Shown: positions 1-5,901 of the stretch, piece after piece | Layout: each line of letters starts with the position of its first letter | Numbering within the stretch: position 1 is the stretch's first letter | Source: Ruminiclostridium sp. | GTDB taxonomy: Bacteria; Bacillota_A; Clostridia; Oscillospirales; Oscillospiraceae | Direction of reading: 5' to 3' | NCBI GenBank assembly: GCA_017521345.1 | Contig: JAFXCU010000182.1 | Coordinates: 1 to 5,901 of the forward strand | Length of the DNA: 5,901 nucleotides | Made by a program: the position numbers and the translations under genes | The notes under the pieces: model-generated | Told to the model about the DNA's origin: nothing | The model's input: only the letters and a program-made list of their open reading frames with translations | Databases searched by the model: none

Positions 1-1
1 C

Positions 2-154
2 CTTTATCACCGGGATAAACCGGGCAACACCTACTACTTGCCCGGAGCTTTGGAACGGTTCAAACCCTGCATCTGGGACCGGGGCAGCAACCTCGGCGGC
101 TTCGTCAACTCCCCCGTATTGGAAAAGGCGTTGGCGTTGTGGGCGCTCTGGTAG
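2..154 (+). CDS. Unidentified 3' coding fragment, cut at both ends
   Basis: The frame starting at base 2 is open to a TAG at 152-154 and gives 50 residues. The first 38 or so (starting LYHRDKPGNTYYLPG, ending near GGFVNSP) look like genuine protein. Third codon positions are strongly G/C-biased, like the real genes here, whereas the neighbouring open plus frame lacks this bias. From about base 115 the DNA is antisense to the ABC exporter gene, so the last 12 residues (VLEKALALWALW) are probably read-through and the native C-terminus is missing. The start lies outside the window. I do not recognise the family, and no catalytic motif is visible. It could come from a different locus joined here by rearrangement or by an assembly error. 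No ribosome binding site, terminator or inverted repeat is associated with it in the visible part. Confidence 0.4.
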   Translation, partial: LYHRDKPGNTYYLPGALERFKPCIWDRGSNLGGFVNSPVLEKALALWALW

Positions 155-945
155 AGGGCCTCGTTCCGGCGGGTGAACTCTTCGATGTTCTCCTCCTCGT
201 GGCAGAAGACCTTGACCACCTTCTGTCCCTCCACCATCTCCTCGATGAAGCCGTTCAGGCTGCCCAGGTCCTTCTGCTGGGAGACGAAGTATCGGCCGGA
301 GAGACCGGCGAACTTGCCGGAGATGAAGGTCACCAGACCCACCATCACCAGGGTGAGGATGGTCAGGGGGATGTTCAGCACCACCATGGAGATGAACACG
401 CTTACCACAGTGATGGTGCAGTTGAGCAGCTGGGGCAGGCTCTGGCTCACCAGCTGGCGAAGGGTGTCGATGTCGTTGGTGTAGCGGGACATGATGTCGC
501 CGTGGGCGTGGGTGTCAAAATACTTGATGGGAAGCCGCTGCATGTGCTGGAACATCTCGTCCCGGAGGTTCCGCAGGGTGCCCTGGGACACATAGATCAT
601 CAGGCGGGCCTGGATGAAGGAGGCCAGGACGCCGCAGCCGTAGTAAACGGCCACCCGGGAGATGGCTCCCAGCAGGGGAGCGAAGTCGGCGGTGCCCCCG
701 GCCTGGACGGCCTTCACCATGGGCATGATGTAGTCGTCGATGAGGGTCTTGGTGAACATGGTGCCCTGGACCGAGGCCAGGACGCTGACGAAGATGCAGA
801 TGACCACCAGCACCAGGTGGATGCCGTAGTTCTTGCCAACAAACTTCAGGACCCGGCCCAGGGTGGCCTTGGGGTTTTCCAGCTTGGGGCGGGGACGTCC
901 CCGGCCGCCGCCGGGACCCTTGGGGATATGATTTTTCTCAGCCAT
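34..945 (-). CDS. ABC exporter half-transporter, second subunit, truncated at its 3' end
   Basis: This is the N-terminal part of a half-size ABC exporter (type I exporter fold), likely the catalytic partner of the upstream subunit. The ATG at 945-943 overlaps the upstream TGA by one base (TGATG), and AGGAGGGG lies at 960-953. An open frame continues further upstream but is only antisense noise inside the previous gene. Residues 1-25 are a basic Gly/Pro/Arg-rich cytosolic tail. Membrane segments are at about 40-62, 90-112, 170-190 and 193-213. The conserved cytosolic stretch EGQKVVKVF is at 239-247. Homology-like sequence stops at about residue 277 (FSNT, base 115). The next 26 residues to the TAG at 34-36 look unrelated. 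Family members run about 600 residues, so the last two helices and the whole nucleotide-binding domain are absent. As read, the product could not hydrolyse ATP. It is either a real gene disruption or a contig artefact. Confidence 0.85.
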   Translation of the reverse strand: MAEKNHIPKGPGGGRGRPRPKLENPKATLGRVLKFVGKNYGIHLVLVVICIFVSVLASVQGTMFTKTLIDDYIMPMVKAVQAGGTADFAPLLGAISRVAVYYGCGVLASFIQARLMIYVSQGTLRNLRDEMFQHMQRLPIKYFDTHAHGDIMSRYTNDIDTLRQLVSQSLPQLLNCTITVVSVFISMVVLNIPLTILTLVMVGLVTFISGKFAGLSGRYFVSQQKDLGSLNGFIEEMVEGQKVVKVFCHEEENIEEFTRRNEALYQSAHNANAFSNTGELTKPPRLLPRSQMQGLNRSKAPGK

Positions 946-2693
946 CAGTCTTCCCCTCCTTCGTCGAAGTCGCCGTTTCCGCTGGTCTGGGACTCGTAGA
1001 CGTCCCGGTAAATGGTGTTGGTCTCCAGCAGGTTTTCGTGGGTGTCGAAGCCCGAAATGGCGCCGTCCTCCAGGACCAGGATGCGGTCGGCATGCTGGAC
1101 GCTGGAGATGCGCTGGGCAATGATGAACTTGGTGGTGTTGGGGATCTCCTGGGCAAAGGCCTTGCGGATCTTGGCGTCGGTGGCGGTGTCCACGGCGGAG
1201 GTGGAGTCGTCCAGGATCAGGACCTTGGGCTTTTTCAGCAGAGCCCGGGCAATGCACAGACGCTGCTTCTGGCCGCCGGAGACGTTGGAGCCCCCCTGCT
1301 CGATGCGGGTGTGGTAGCCCTCGGGCATCTTTTGGATGAACTCGTCGGCGCAGGCTAGCTTACAGGCCCGGATGCAGTCCTCTTCGGTGGCGTCCTGGTC
1401 GCCCCAGCGGAGGTTTTCCAGGATGGTGCCGGTGAACAGGACGTTCTTCTGGAGGACTACGGAGACTTGGTCACGGAGGGCCTCCAGGTCGTACTCCCGC
1501 ACGTCACGGCCCCCCACCAGGACCTGACCGTCGGTGACGTCATACAGGCGGCTGATGAGGTTGACCAGGCTGGTCTTGGCGCTGCCGGTGCCGCCGATGA
1601 CACCGATGGTCTCACCGGAGCGGACAGACAGGGTGATGTCCCGCAGGACGGGCTTTTCGGAGTCCTTTTTGTAGGCAAAGTCCACGTGGCGGAACTCCAC
1701 GGAGCCGTCGGCCACGGTGTGAACGGGGGTTTCGGGGTTTACGATGTCGGCTGTTTCGTTCAGGACTTCGGAGATACGCTCGGCGCTGGCCATACTCATG
1801 GTGATCATCACAAAGATCATGGAGAGCATCATCAGGCTCATGAGGATGTTCATGCAGTAGGCCAGCAGGGACATGAGGCCGCCGGTGGTCAGGTCACCCA
1901 CCACGATCATCTTGGCACCCAGCCAGCTCAGCAGCAGGATGCAGGAGTAGACCGTCAGGTTCATTGCGGGGCCGTTCCAGGACAGAACCTTGTCGGCAGA
2001 GCAGAACATCTTATAGATGTTCTGGCTGGCCTTGTGGAACTTGTTGGTCTCGTAGTCCTCCCGGACGTATGCCTTCACCACACGCATGGCGGAGACGTTC
2101 TCCTGGACGCTGGCGTTCATGTCGTCGTACCGGGGGAAGACCTCCCGGAAGTATTTCATGGCACCCTTCATAATGAGCAGCAGGACGATGCCCAGCAGCA
2201 CCACAGCGACCATGTAGATGGAGGCCAGACGGGGGCTGATGGTAAAGGCCATGATCATGGCCACGATCATGGAGGCAGGGGCACGGATGCCCATGCGCAG
2301 GATCATCATGTAGGCCATCTGCAGGTTGGTCACATCGGTGGTCAGACGGGTGATGAGACCGGCGGTGCTGAACTTGTCGATGTTGGAGAAGGAGAAGGTC
2401 TGGATGTTCTCATACATGGCCTGGCGCAGGTTCCGGGCGAAGCCGGCGGAGGCGTTGGCGCCGTATTTGGCACCCAGCAGACCGGCAATGAGGCCCAGGA
2501 CGGCCAGGACCAGCATGATGCAGCCGATCTTGGTGATGTGGGCCATGTCGCCCAGCTCCACGCCCTTGTCAATGATGGAGGCCATCAGCAGGGGAATGAC
2601 CATTTCCATGGCCACCTCGAAGAGCATACAGATGGGGGTGAGAATGGAGTCCCGCTTAAATTCTTTGACATGGGACAGAAGTGTTTTCAGCAT
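945..2693 (-). CDS. ABC exporter half-transporter with degenerate ATPase site (membrane domain + NBD)
   Basis: A complete 582-residue half-transporter: six membrane helices (about 17-42, 55-75, 133-153, 156-176, 243-265, 271-300) followed by an ATPase domain from about 330. Motifs seen are Walker A GGTGSAKT (367-374), Q-loop Gln415, signature VSGGQ (471-475), Walker B VLILDD (491-496) and D-loop SAVD (499-502). The catalytic Glu after Walker B is Asp496, and the switch His is Gln527 (IIAQRIS). Both changes mark the non-catalytic subunit of heterodimeric exporters such as BmrC/BmrD and TM287/TM288, so it should pair with the next gene. Ala372 replaces the usual last Gly of Walker A. The chosen ATG (2693-2691) has AAGGAG at 2706-2701 with a 7-nt spacer; it lies 4 nt after the marR stop. 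A longer frame upstream is antisense-like and overlaps marR. The likely role is drug or lipid export at the plasma membrane; the substrate cannot be read from sequence. Confidence 0.93.
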   Translation of the reverse strand: MLKTLLSHVKEFKRDSILTPICMLFEVAMEMVIPLLMASIIDKGVELGDMAHITKIGCIMLVLAVLGLIAGLLGAKYGANASAGFARNLRQAMYENIQTFSFSNIDKFSTAGLITRLTTDVTNLQMAYMMILRMGIRAPASMIVAMIMAFTISPRLASIYMVAVVLLGIVLLLIMKGAMKYFREVFPRYDDMNASVQENVSAMRVVKAYVREDYETNKFHKASQNIYKMFCSADKVLSWNGPAMNLTVYSCILLLSWLGAKMIVVGDLTTGGLMSLLAYCMNILMSLMMLSMIFVMITMSMASAERISEVLNETADIVNPETPVHTVADGSVEFRHVDFAYKKDSEKPVLRDITLSVRSGETIGVIGGTGSAKTSLVNLISRLYDVTDGQVLVGGRDVREYDLEALRDQVSVVLQKNVLFTGTILENLRWGDQDATEEDCIRACKLACADEFIQKMPEGYHTRIEQGGSNVSGGQKQRLCIARALLKKPKVLILDDSTSAVDTATDAKIRKAFAQEIPNTTKFIIAQRISSVQHADRILVLEDGAISGFDTHENLLETNTIYRDVYESQTSGNGDFDEGGED

Positions 2694-2697
2694 GGGG

Positions 2698-3159
2698 TCA
2701 CTCCTTTTTTTCGCTGAGATTGGTGCGGATGCGAGTGCAGAGGGAGCGGAAGAGGTCGATCTCCTCCTGGGTAAAACCCCGGAGGGCCTCAGTCTCCACC
2801 TGTTCGATGGCGGCCATGGCCCGTTCATGGTGCTCCAGACCCTTGGGGGTGAGGGTGAGCTTTTTCAGGCGGGCATCTCCTGGAACGCTCTGACGGGTAA
2901 GGTACCCCTTTTCCTCCATGAGCTTCACAATGCCGGTGACCGACGAGCGAGTGATGTTGAAGGTCTCTTCGACGTCTCGCTGGAAGATGTCCTTTTCCCG
3001 GGTGTAGTAGAGGTAAGCGATCACGTGGCCCTGCATGGCAGAGAGGTCCTCTGCGCCGCTCAGGCGGATGGCCTCGGAAAACTGCCGCCGGTAGGCGTGG
3101 GAGAGGGCTTTTACCTCCGCACCGATATGGCAGGGAGGGGACTGCTGACAACAGTGCAT
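2698..3159 (-). CDS. MarR-family transcriptional regulator
   Basis: A 153-residue winged-helix regulator, the usual size for MarR dimers, which bind a promoter and release it when a small ligand or oxidant is sensed. The recognition-helix region is about residues 70-84 (TRSSVTGIVKLMEEKG). The wing follows at 89-104 and holds the conserved Asp95-x-Arg97 pair. Helices at both ends (15-33 and 107-150) should form the dimer interface. The ATG at 3159-3157 is chosen because AAAGGAG sits at 3174-3168 with an 8-nt spacer; in-frame ATGs further upstream lie at or before the predicted transcript start and inside the promoter. It is the first gene of an operon with two ABC exporter halves, the classic arrangement for a self-regulated efflux system. 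The N-terminus is unusual: His2, Cys3, Cys4, Cys10 and His11 are clustered, which could bind metal or sense thiol oxidation. That role is inferred only. Confidence 0.93.
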   Translation of the reverse strand: MHCCQQSPPCHIGAEVKALSHAYRRQFSEAIRLSGAEDLSAMQGHVIAYLYYTREKDIFQRDVEETFNITRSSVTGIVKLMEEKGYLTRQSVPGDARLKKLTLTPKGLEHHERAMAAIEQVETEALRGFTQEEIDLFRSLCTRIRTNLSEKKE

Positions 3160-3178
3160 GGATGGGTCTCCTTTGCTG

Positions 3179-3210
3179 GTTGGTAAAAGTTCGGTAACGT
3201 ACATTCTACC
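3179..3210 (-). promoter_or_regulatory. Candidate MarR operator overlapping the -10 and start site
   Basis: Two kinds of symmetry lie here. GGTA at 3210-3207 and TACC at 3196-3193 (minus-strand reading) form a spaced inverted repeat across the -10 box. Two near-identical direct repeats, TTACCGAAC (3197-3189) and TTACCAAC (3187-3180), follow just downstream. MarR proteins usually bind imperfect palindromes over the promoter of their own gene, so this position is right for an operator. Neither repeat is long enough to be certain, and the exact site is a guess. Confidence 0.35.
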
Positions 3211-3231
3211 CCTGCTGGGATGGTTTGTCAA
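3203..3231 (-). promoter_or_regulatory. Sigma-A-type promoter of the marR-ABC operon
   Basis: Read on the minus strand, a perfect -35 box TTGACA (3231-3226) is followed by a 17-bp spacer and a -10 box TAGAAT (3208-3203), one mismatch from consensus. Transcription should start near 3196, leaving a leader of about 37 nt that ends in the SD at 3174-3168. This placement rules out the upstream in-frame ATG codons as marR starts. Confidence 0.85.
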
Positions 3232-3248
3232 TGGGGGATAGGGCTGCC

Positions 3249-3277
3249 TTGACTTTTTCAGCCAAAGGACCTATAGT
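3249..3277 (+). promoter_or_regulatory. Sigma-A-type promoter of the polysaccharide deacetylase gene
   Basis: TTGACT (3249-3254) and TATAGT (3272-3277) are separated by exactly 17 bp, each one mismatch from consensus. Transcription should start near 3284, giving a leader of about 22 nt that holds the SD. This -35 box is only 17 bp from the -35 box of the divergent marR promoter, so the two promoters stand back to back and polymerases could compete for the site. Confidence 0.82.
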
Positions 3278-3305
3278 TGTCATAGAAAGAAAGAGAGGGA
3301 TGACC

Positions 3306-4592
3306 ATGAGAAAACGGATCCTGAGCCTTTGCCTGGCCCTGGTGATGGCGCTGAGTCTGGTGCCTGGGGCCTATGCCGCTTCTGCCTACGACCGCCCCGG
3401 TCAGAAGCTCGTTGCACTGACCTTTGACGATGGACCCAGTGCCCAGTCTGACCAGATCCTGGACGTGCTGGCTCGCCACAATGCCAAAGCCAGCTTCTTC
3501 ATGAACGGGCATTCCTACCGTCGATATGCCGACCAGATCCGCCGCATGGTGGCAGAGGGGCATCAGATCGGCAACCATACCCTGAATCATCCGGAGCTGT
3601 CCAAGAGCTCCGATGCCCTCATTCGTCAGGAGGTAGGGGGGATGGCACAGGCCCTCACGGAGGTCACCGGACTGACCGGGACCGGAGCCATGGGATTTTA
3701 CCTTCGTCCTCCCTATGGAAGTATAGACAGTCGGTCGGCCGCTGTGGCTGGAGTGCCGGTGGTCATGTGGTCGGTGGACTCCATGGATTGGAGCCATAAA
3801 AGTGTCAGCCATCTGGTGAACCAGGTAGGGTCTGAGATTCGGGACGGGGACATTATTCTGGTCCATGAGACGGTAAAGACCACCGCCCAGGGCCTGGATG
3901 CCCTTCTCACCAAGCTGGAGTCCCGGGGCATTGAGTTGGTCACCCTGGAGGAGCTCTTCTGGCGGCGGGGGATCACCCCTCAGGCTGGCCAGATCTATTA
4001 CAGCGCCAAGAATACCGGGGTAAACCTGTGTGAGCCCGAGCTCTACTGGGATGAATCCCGGCTGGACACCCACTGGGCCTGGGAGAGCATCTCCTACGTT
4101 CAGGAGGCCGGCCTCATGACCGGCAACGAGTATGGGGAGTTCACTCCCCAGTTTCCCCTGACCCGTGGTCAGTTCGTCACCATTCTGGGCCGTCTGTCCG
4201 GGGTGGAGGCAGGGGAGACCCCCTCCGGCTTTACCGACATTCCCGCTGACCATTATGCTGCGCCCTATGCCGCCTGGGCTCGAGAGACCGGCGTCATGGT
4301 GGGCCTGGAGACCGGGGCCTTTGGTGTCAACGATCCCCTGACCCGCCAGCAGATGGCAGTGGCCCTGGCCCGGTATGCCCAGGTTCGGGGAGAGACCGCT
4401 GGGGACTTTGACCTGTCCGTCTATCCCGACCAGGCCGAGATCGCAGAGTGGGCCCGGGAAGGGGTGGCCCAGTGTTCCGCCTTGGGCCTGTTGAAGGGCT
4501 CTGACCTGGGCTTCCAGCCCAACCAGACCACCAACCGGGCCATGGGAGCCACCATCCTCCACCGACTCTGTGAATACGACTTTCCAGCGTAA
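3306..4592 (+). CDS. Secreted polysaccharide deacetylase (NodB domain) with three SLH repeats
   Basis: A 428-residue exported enzyme that should remove acetyl groups from N-acetylated sugars, most likely cell-wall peptidoglycan or a related glycan. The signal peptide is residues 1-24: basic MRKR, a hydrophobic core, then AYA before the likely cut. NodB (carbohydrate esterase 4) motifs follow in order: TFDDGP (39-44; Asp41 base, Asp42 metal), NHTLNHP (90-96; His91 and His95 metal), RPPYGS (134-139), WSVDSMDW (155-162) and ILVHE (184-188; His187 acid). All expected catalytic residues are present. After a linker (about 220-255), three SLH-like repeats span about 256-297, 313-358 and 375-425; such repeats hold proteins to cell-wall polymers. 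ATG 3306 is preferred over ATG 3300 because AGAGGG (3294-3299) is 6 nt upstream of 3306 but touches 3300. The gene is divergent from marR and has its own promoter. Natural substrate is unproven; peptidoglycan and chitin-like oligosaccharides are both possible. Confidence 0.93.
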   Translation: MRKRILSLCLALVMALSLVPGAYAASAYDRPGQKLVALTFDDGPSAQSDQILDVLARHNAKASFFMNGHSYRRYADQIRRMVAEGHQIGNHTLNHPELSKSSDALIRQEVGGMAQALTEVTGLTGTGAMGFYLRPPYGSIDSRSAAVAGVPVVMWSVDSMDWSHKSVSHLVNQVGSEIRDGDIILVHETVKTTAQGLDALLTKLESRGIELVTLEELFWRRGITPQAGQIYYSAKNTGVNLCEPELYWDESRLDTHWAWESISYVQEAGLMTGNEYGEFTPQFPLTRGQFVTILGRLSGVEAGETPSGFTDIPADHYAAPYAAWARETGVMVGLETGAFGVNDPLTRQQMAVALARYAQVRGETAGDFDLSVYPDQAEIAEWAREGVAQCSALGLLKGSDLGFQPNQTTNRAMGATILHRLCEYDFPA

Positions 4593-4624
4593 TAGCATCT
4601 CCTTTTTGGAAAAGCAAAAAAATG

Positions 4625-4655
4625 CCCCCAGTCGTTCCGATTGAACGACTGGGGG
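4625..4655. terminator. Rho-independent terminator between convergent genes
   Basis: CCCCCAGTCGTTC (4625-4637) pairs perfectly with GAACGACTGGGGG (4643-4655), a 13-bp stem with a 5-nt loop. On the minus strand the stem is followed by CA, seven T and, after GC, four more T (4624-4611), an excellent terminator 20 nt past the CofE-like gene's stop. On the plus strand only TTT follows, so it is a weaker terminator for the deacetylase gene, whose stop is 32 nt upstream. One hairpin probably serves both genes. Confidence 0.92.
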
Positions 4656-4675
4656 TTTGAATATCCCTTTCAGGA

Positions 4676-5851
4676 TTACTCAGCGTAGTTGGTGAAGTAG
4701 TTCTGGATGACGATGAAGGGGGTGCCCTTGTCACCGGAACCGGAGGTCAGGTCGCACAGGGAGCCCAGCAGGTCGGTGTACTGACGAGGGGTGGTGCCCT
4801 CGGAGCTCATGCTGCCCACCAGGTCAGCGTCCTTGGACTGGATCTCCTTGCGGATGGCTTCCTTCAGCTCCTCGCCGGACAGGTCTGCATAGTCGTTGTC
4901 GGCCAGGAACTTGATCTTCAGCTCGTTGGGACGGCCGGACAGGCCCTGGGTGTAAGCGGGGGAGACCACGGGGTCAGCCAGCTCCCAGATGCCGCCCACA
5001 GGATCCTTGAATGCACCATCGCCGTAGACCATAGCTTCCACGTGGATGCCGCGGTCAGCCTTGATGCGGGCCTGGATACCATCCACCACGGGCTGGCAGT
5101 CACGGGGGAAGAGCTTCAGGGTGTCCTCGGTGGCCTTGTTGGAGCCCAGCAGACCGTATGCCTGGTGGTAGCCGCTGCCGTTCACGGGTGCGTTCATGAT
5201 GTCAGCCAGGGTCAGGGCGTGCTTACCCATGGCGTTCAGGGTGGCGCAGGTCTCGTTCCGGGTGTGGATGTCGCAGCACAGGATGTGGTCGCAGACGGTT
5301 GCCACGAAACGGGGGTCGTTGGAGAAGAGGAAGGTTGCCTTTGCACCTTCGCTCTCGATGACCTCACGGTAGAAGTCCAGGTAGTTCACACCGGTGAAGG
5401 GGTGGACGGGAGAGCCGAAGGTAGCGATGAAGTCTGCCTCATTGTAGGAGGTCACTTCGCTGTACATATGAGGAACGTAGGCGGAGCGGGCCATCAGGGG
5501 GTTGCCCACTTCGTCGTTGGGGAAGCTGAAGAGGATCACCACTTCGTCCATTGCCCGGGCGATGCCCTTCAGGCACATGGAGAAACGGTTGCGGCTCAGG
5601 ATGGGGAACACCAGTCCCAGCTTCTTGGTTTCAAATTTATTGCGGATGTCCTGGGCTACGTGGTCAACGCTCACATAGTTGCCCTGGGCGCGAGCCACCA
5701 CGGATTCGGTCACTGCGATGATGTCACGGTCCTTCAGGGTGTAGTTGTCTTCCTTCTCGGATGCGTAAACACTCTGGACAACGATATCAACGATGTCGTC
5801 ACCTTCCCGAATGATCGGGCCCTGGATGCCTCTGGAAATAACGCCTGCCAT
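4676..5851 (-). CDS. CofE-like protein (coenzyme F420:L-glutamate ligase family)
   Basis: A complete 391-residue protein resembling the family of CofE, which adds glutamate to the F420 precursor using GTP. Recognisable conserved stretches are ISRGIQGP (5-12), VTESVVARAQGNY (47-59), FPILSRNRF (82-90), HPFTGVNY (149-156), NGSGYHQAYGLLGSNKATED (223-242, likely nucleotide or metal contact region), YGDGAFKDPVG (275-285) and SGSGDKGTP (369-377). Archaeal CofE is about 250 residues; this longer form of about 390-400 is the type I associate with Clostridia. No membrane segment or signal peptide is seen, so it is cytosolic. ATG 5851-5849 has GGAGGA at 5863-5858, 6 nt upstream, and no in-frame extension. 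No other F420 gene is in the window, and gut Clostridia are not known for F420, so the real substrate is probably a different acid or cofactor. The family call is firm; the reaction is not known. Confidence 0.85.
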   Translation of the reverse strand: MAGVISRGIQGPIIREGDDIVDIVVQSVYASEKEDNYTLKDRDIIAVTESVVARAQGNYVSVDHVAQDIRNKFETKKLGLVFPILSRNRFSMCLKGIARAMDEVVILFSFPNDEVGNPLMARSAYVPHMYSEVTSYNEADFIATFGSPVHPFTGVNYLDFYREVIESEGAKATFLFSNDPRFVATVCDHILCCDIHTRNETCATLNAMGKHALTLADIMNAPVNGSGYHQAYGLLGSNKATEDTLKLFPRDCQPVVDGIQARIKADRGIHVEAMVYGDGAFKDPVGGIWELADPVVSPAYTQGLSGRPNELKIKFLADNDYADLSGEELKEAIRKEIQSKDADLVGSMSSEGTTPRQYTDLLGSLCDLTSGSGDKGTPFIVIQNYFTNYAE

Positions 5852-5857
5852 GGTCAG

Positions 5858-5901
5858 TCCTCCAATACGTAGAAAATTACGAAAAATACAAACCCGCGGA
5901 A
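5858..5901 (-). promoter_or_regulatory. Leader and SD of the CofE-like gene; promoter probably cut by the window edge
   Basis: Going away from the start codon on the minus strand there is a GGAGGA SD (5863-5858), then a markedly A/T-rich tract (about 5864-5891) unlike the GC-rich genes. It contains TAATTT-like boxes that could serve as a -10, but no convincing -35 fits before base 5901. The gene therefore probably has its own promoter here, partly outside the window. Confidence 0.4.

Noticed and set aside
1..120. Insertion sequence interrupting the exporter gene
   Set aside because: No terminal inverted repeat or target-site duplication is visible at about 115, and the plus-strand coding segment crosses the joint without its own stop, unlike a normal insertion sequence end.
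139..999. Plus-strand open frame (286 codons) opposite the truncated exporter
   Set aside because: The composition is Gly/His/Val/Asp-rich like the other antisense frames, and the minus strand has clear transporter sequence with an SD.
1467..2717. Long plus-strand open frame (416 codons) opposite the ABC exporter gene
   Set aside because: Its product is dominated by Gly, His, Asp, Val and Gln, typical of the antisense of GC-biased codons. It has no recognisable motif, and the opposite strand carries a complete ABC transporter.
3160..3231. Longer MarR start at 3231 or at the ATG near 3204
   Set aside because: Both codons lie within or upstream of the predicted -35/-10 promoter and would not be on the transcript; the ATG at 3159 has a well-spaced AAAGGAG.
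3258..4598. Long minus-strand open frame (446 codons) opposite the deacetylase gene
   Set aside because: It mirrors the codon frame of a gene with full NodB and SLH motifs. The product has no family features, and its start lies against the shared terminator.
5042..5872. Plus-strand open frame (276 codons) opposite the CofE-like gene
   Set aside because: Composition is rich in Gly, Val, His and Asp with no motif; it is antisense to a well-conserved protein.
5868..5881. Short inverted repeat CGTA-n6-TACG in the leader of the CofE-like gene
   Set aside because: Only 4 bp per arm in A/T-rich DNA; too short to call an operator or hairpin.

Overview
This GC-rich window has strong SD sequences, TTGACA/TATAAT-type promoters and a secreted enzyme ending in S-layer homology (SLH) repeats. 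Together these point to a Gram-positive Firmicute of the class Clostridia, most likely a gut Oscillospiraceae-type bacterium. That assignment is by gene style only; no marker gene is present.

Layout, left to right. (1) Bases 1 to about 114 hold what looks like the end of a plus-strand coding segment of unknown identity. It abuts a broken ABC exporter gene at about 112-120. (2) Bases 3159 down to about 115 on the minus strand form a compact operon: a MarR-type regulator (3159-2698), an ABC exporter half with a degenerate ATPase site (2693-945), and its partner half (from 945). The partner is cut after about 277 residues, so two membrane helices and the whole ATPase domain are missing. Gaps are 4 nt between genes 1 and 2 and a 1-nt TGATG overlap between genes 2 and 3. 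(3) Bases 3160-3305 form a divergent control region with two strong back-to-back promoters (both 17-bp spacers), their -35 boxes 17 bp apart. (4) A plus-strand gene (3306-4592) encodes a secreted NodB-type polysaccharide deacetylase with three C-terminal SLH repeats. (5) A perfect 13-bp-stem terminator (4625-4655) lies between convergent genes. Its T-tract is much better on the minus strand. (6) A minus-strand gene (5851-4676) encodes a 391-residue protein of the coenzyme F420:glutamate ligase (CofE-like) family.

How the parts may work together: the MarR protein most likely represses its own operon and releases it when a toxic compound appears, and the two ABC halves would form a heterodimeric exporter. 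The deacetylase gene shares the control region and could be co-regulated as a cell-envelope defence, but that is inference. The CofE-like gene has its own SD and terminator and no visible link to the others. I did not find a clearly new system. The points most worth a second look are the junction at about 115, the divergent control region, the cysteine-rich start of the MarR protein, and a CofE-like enzyme in an organism not expected to make F420.
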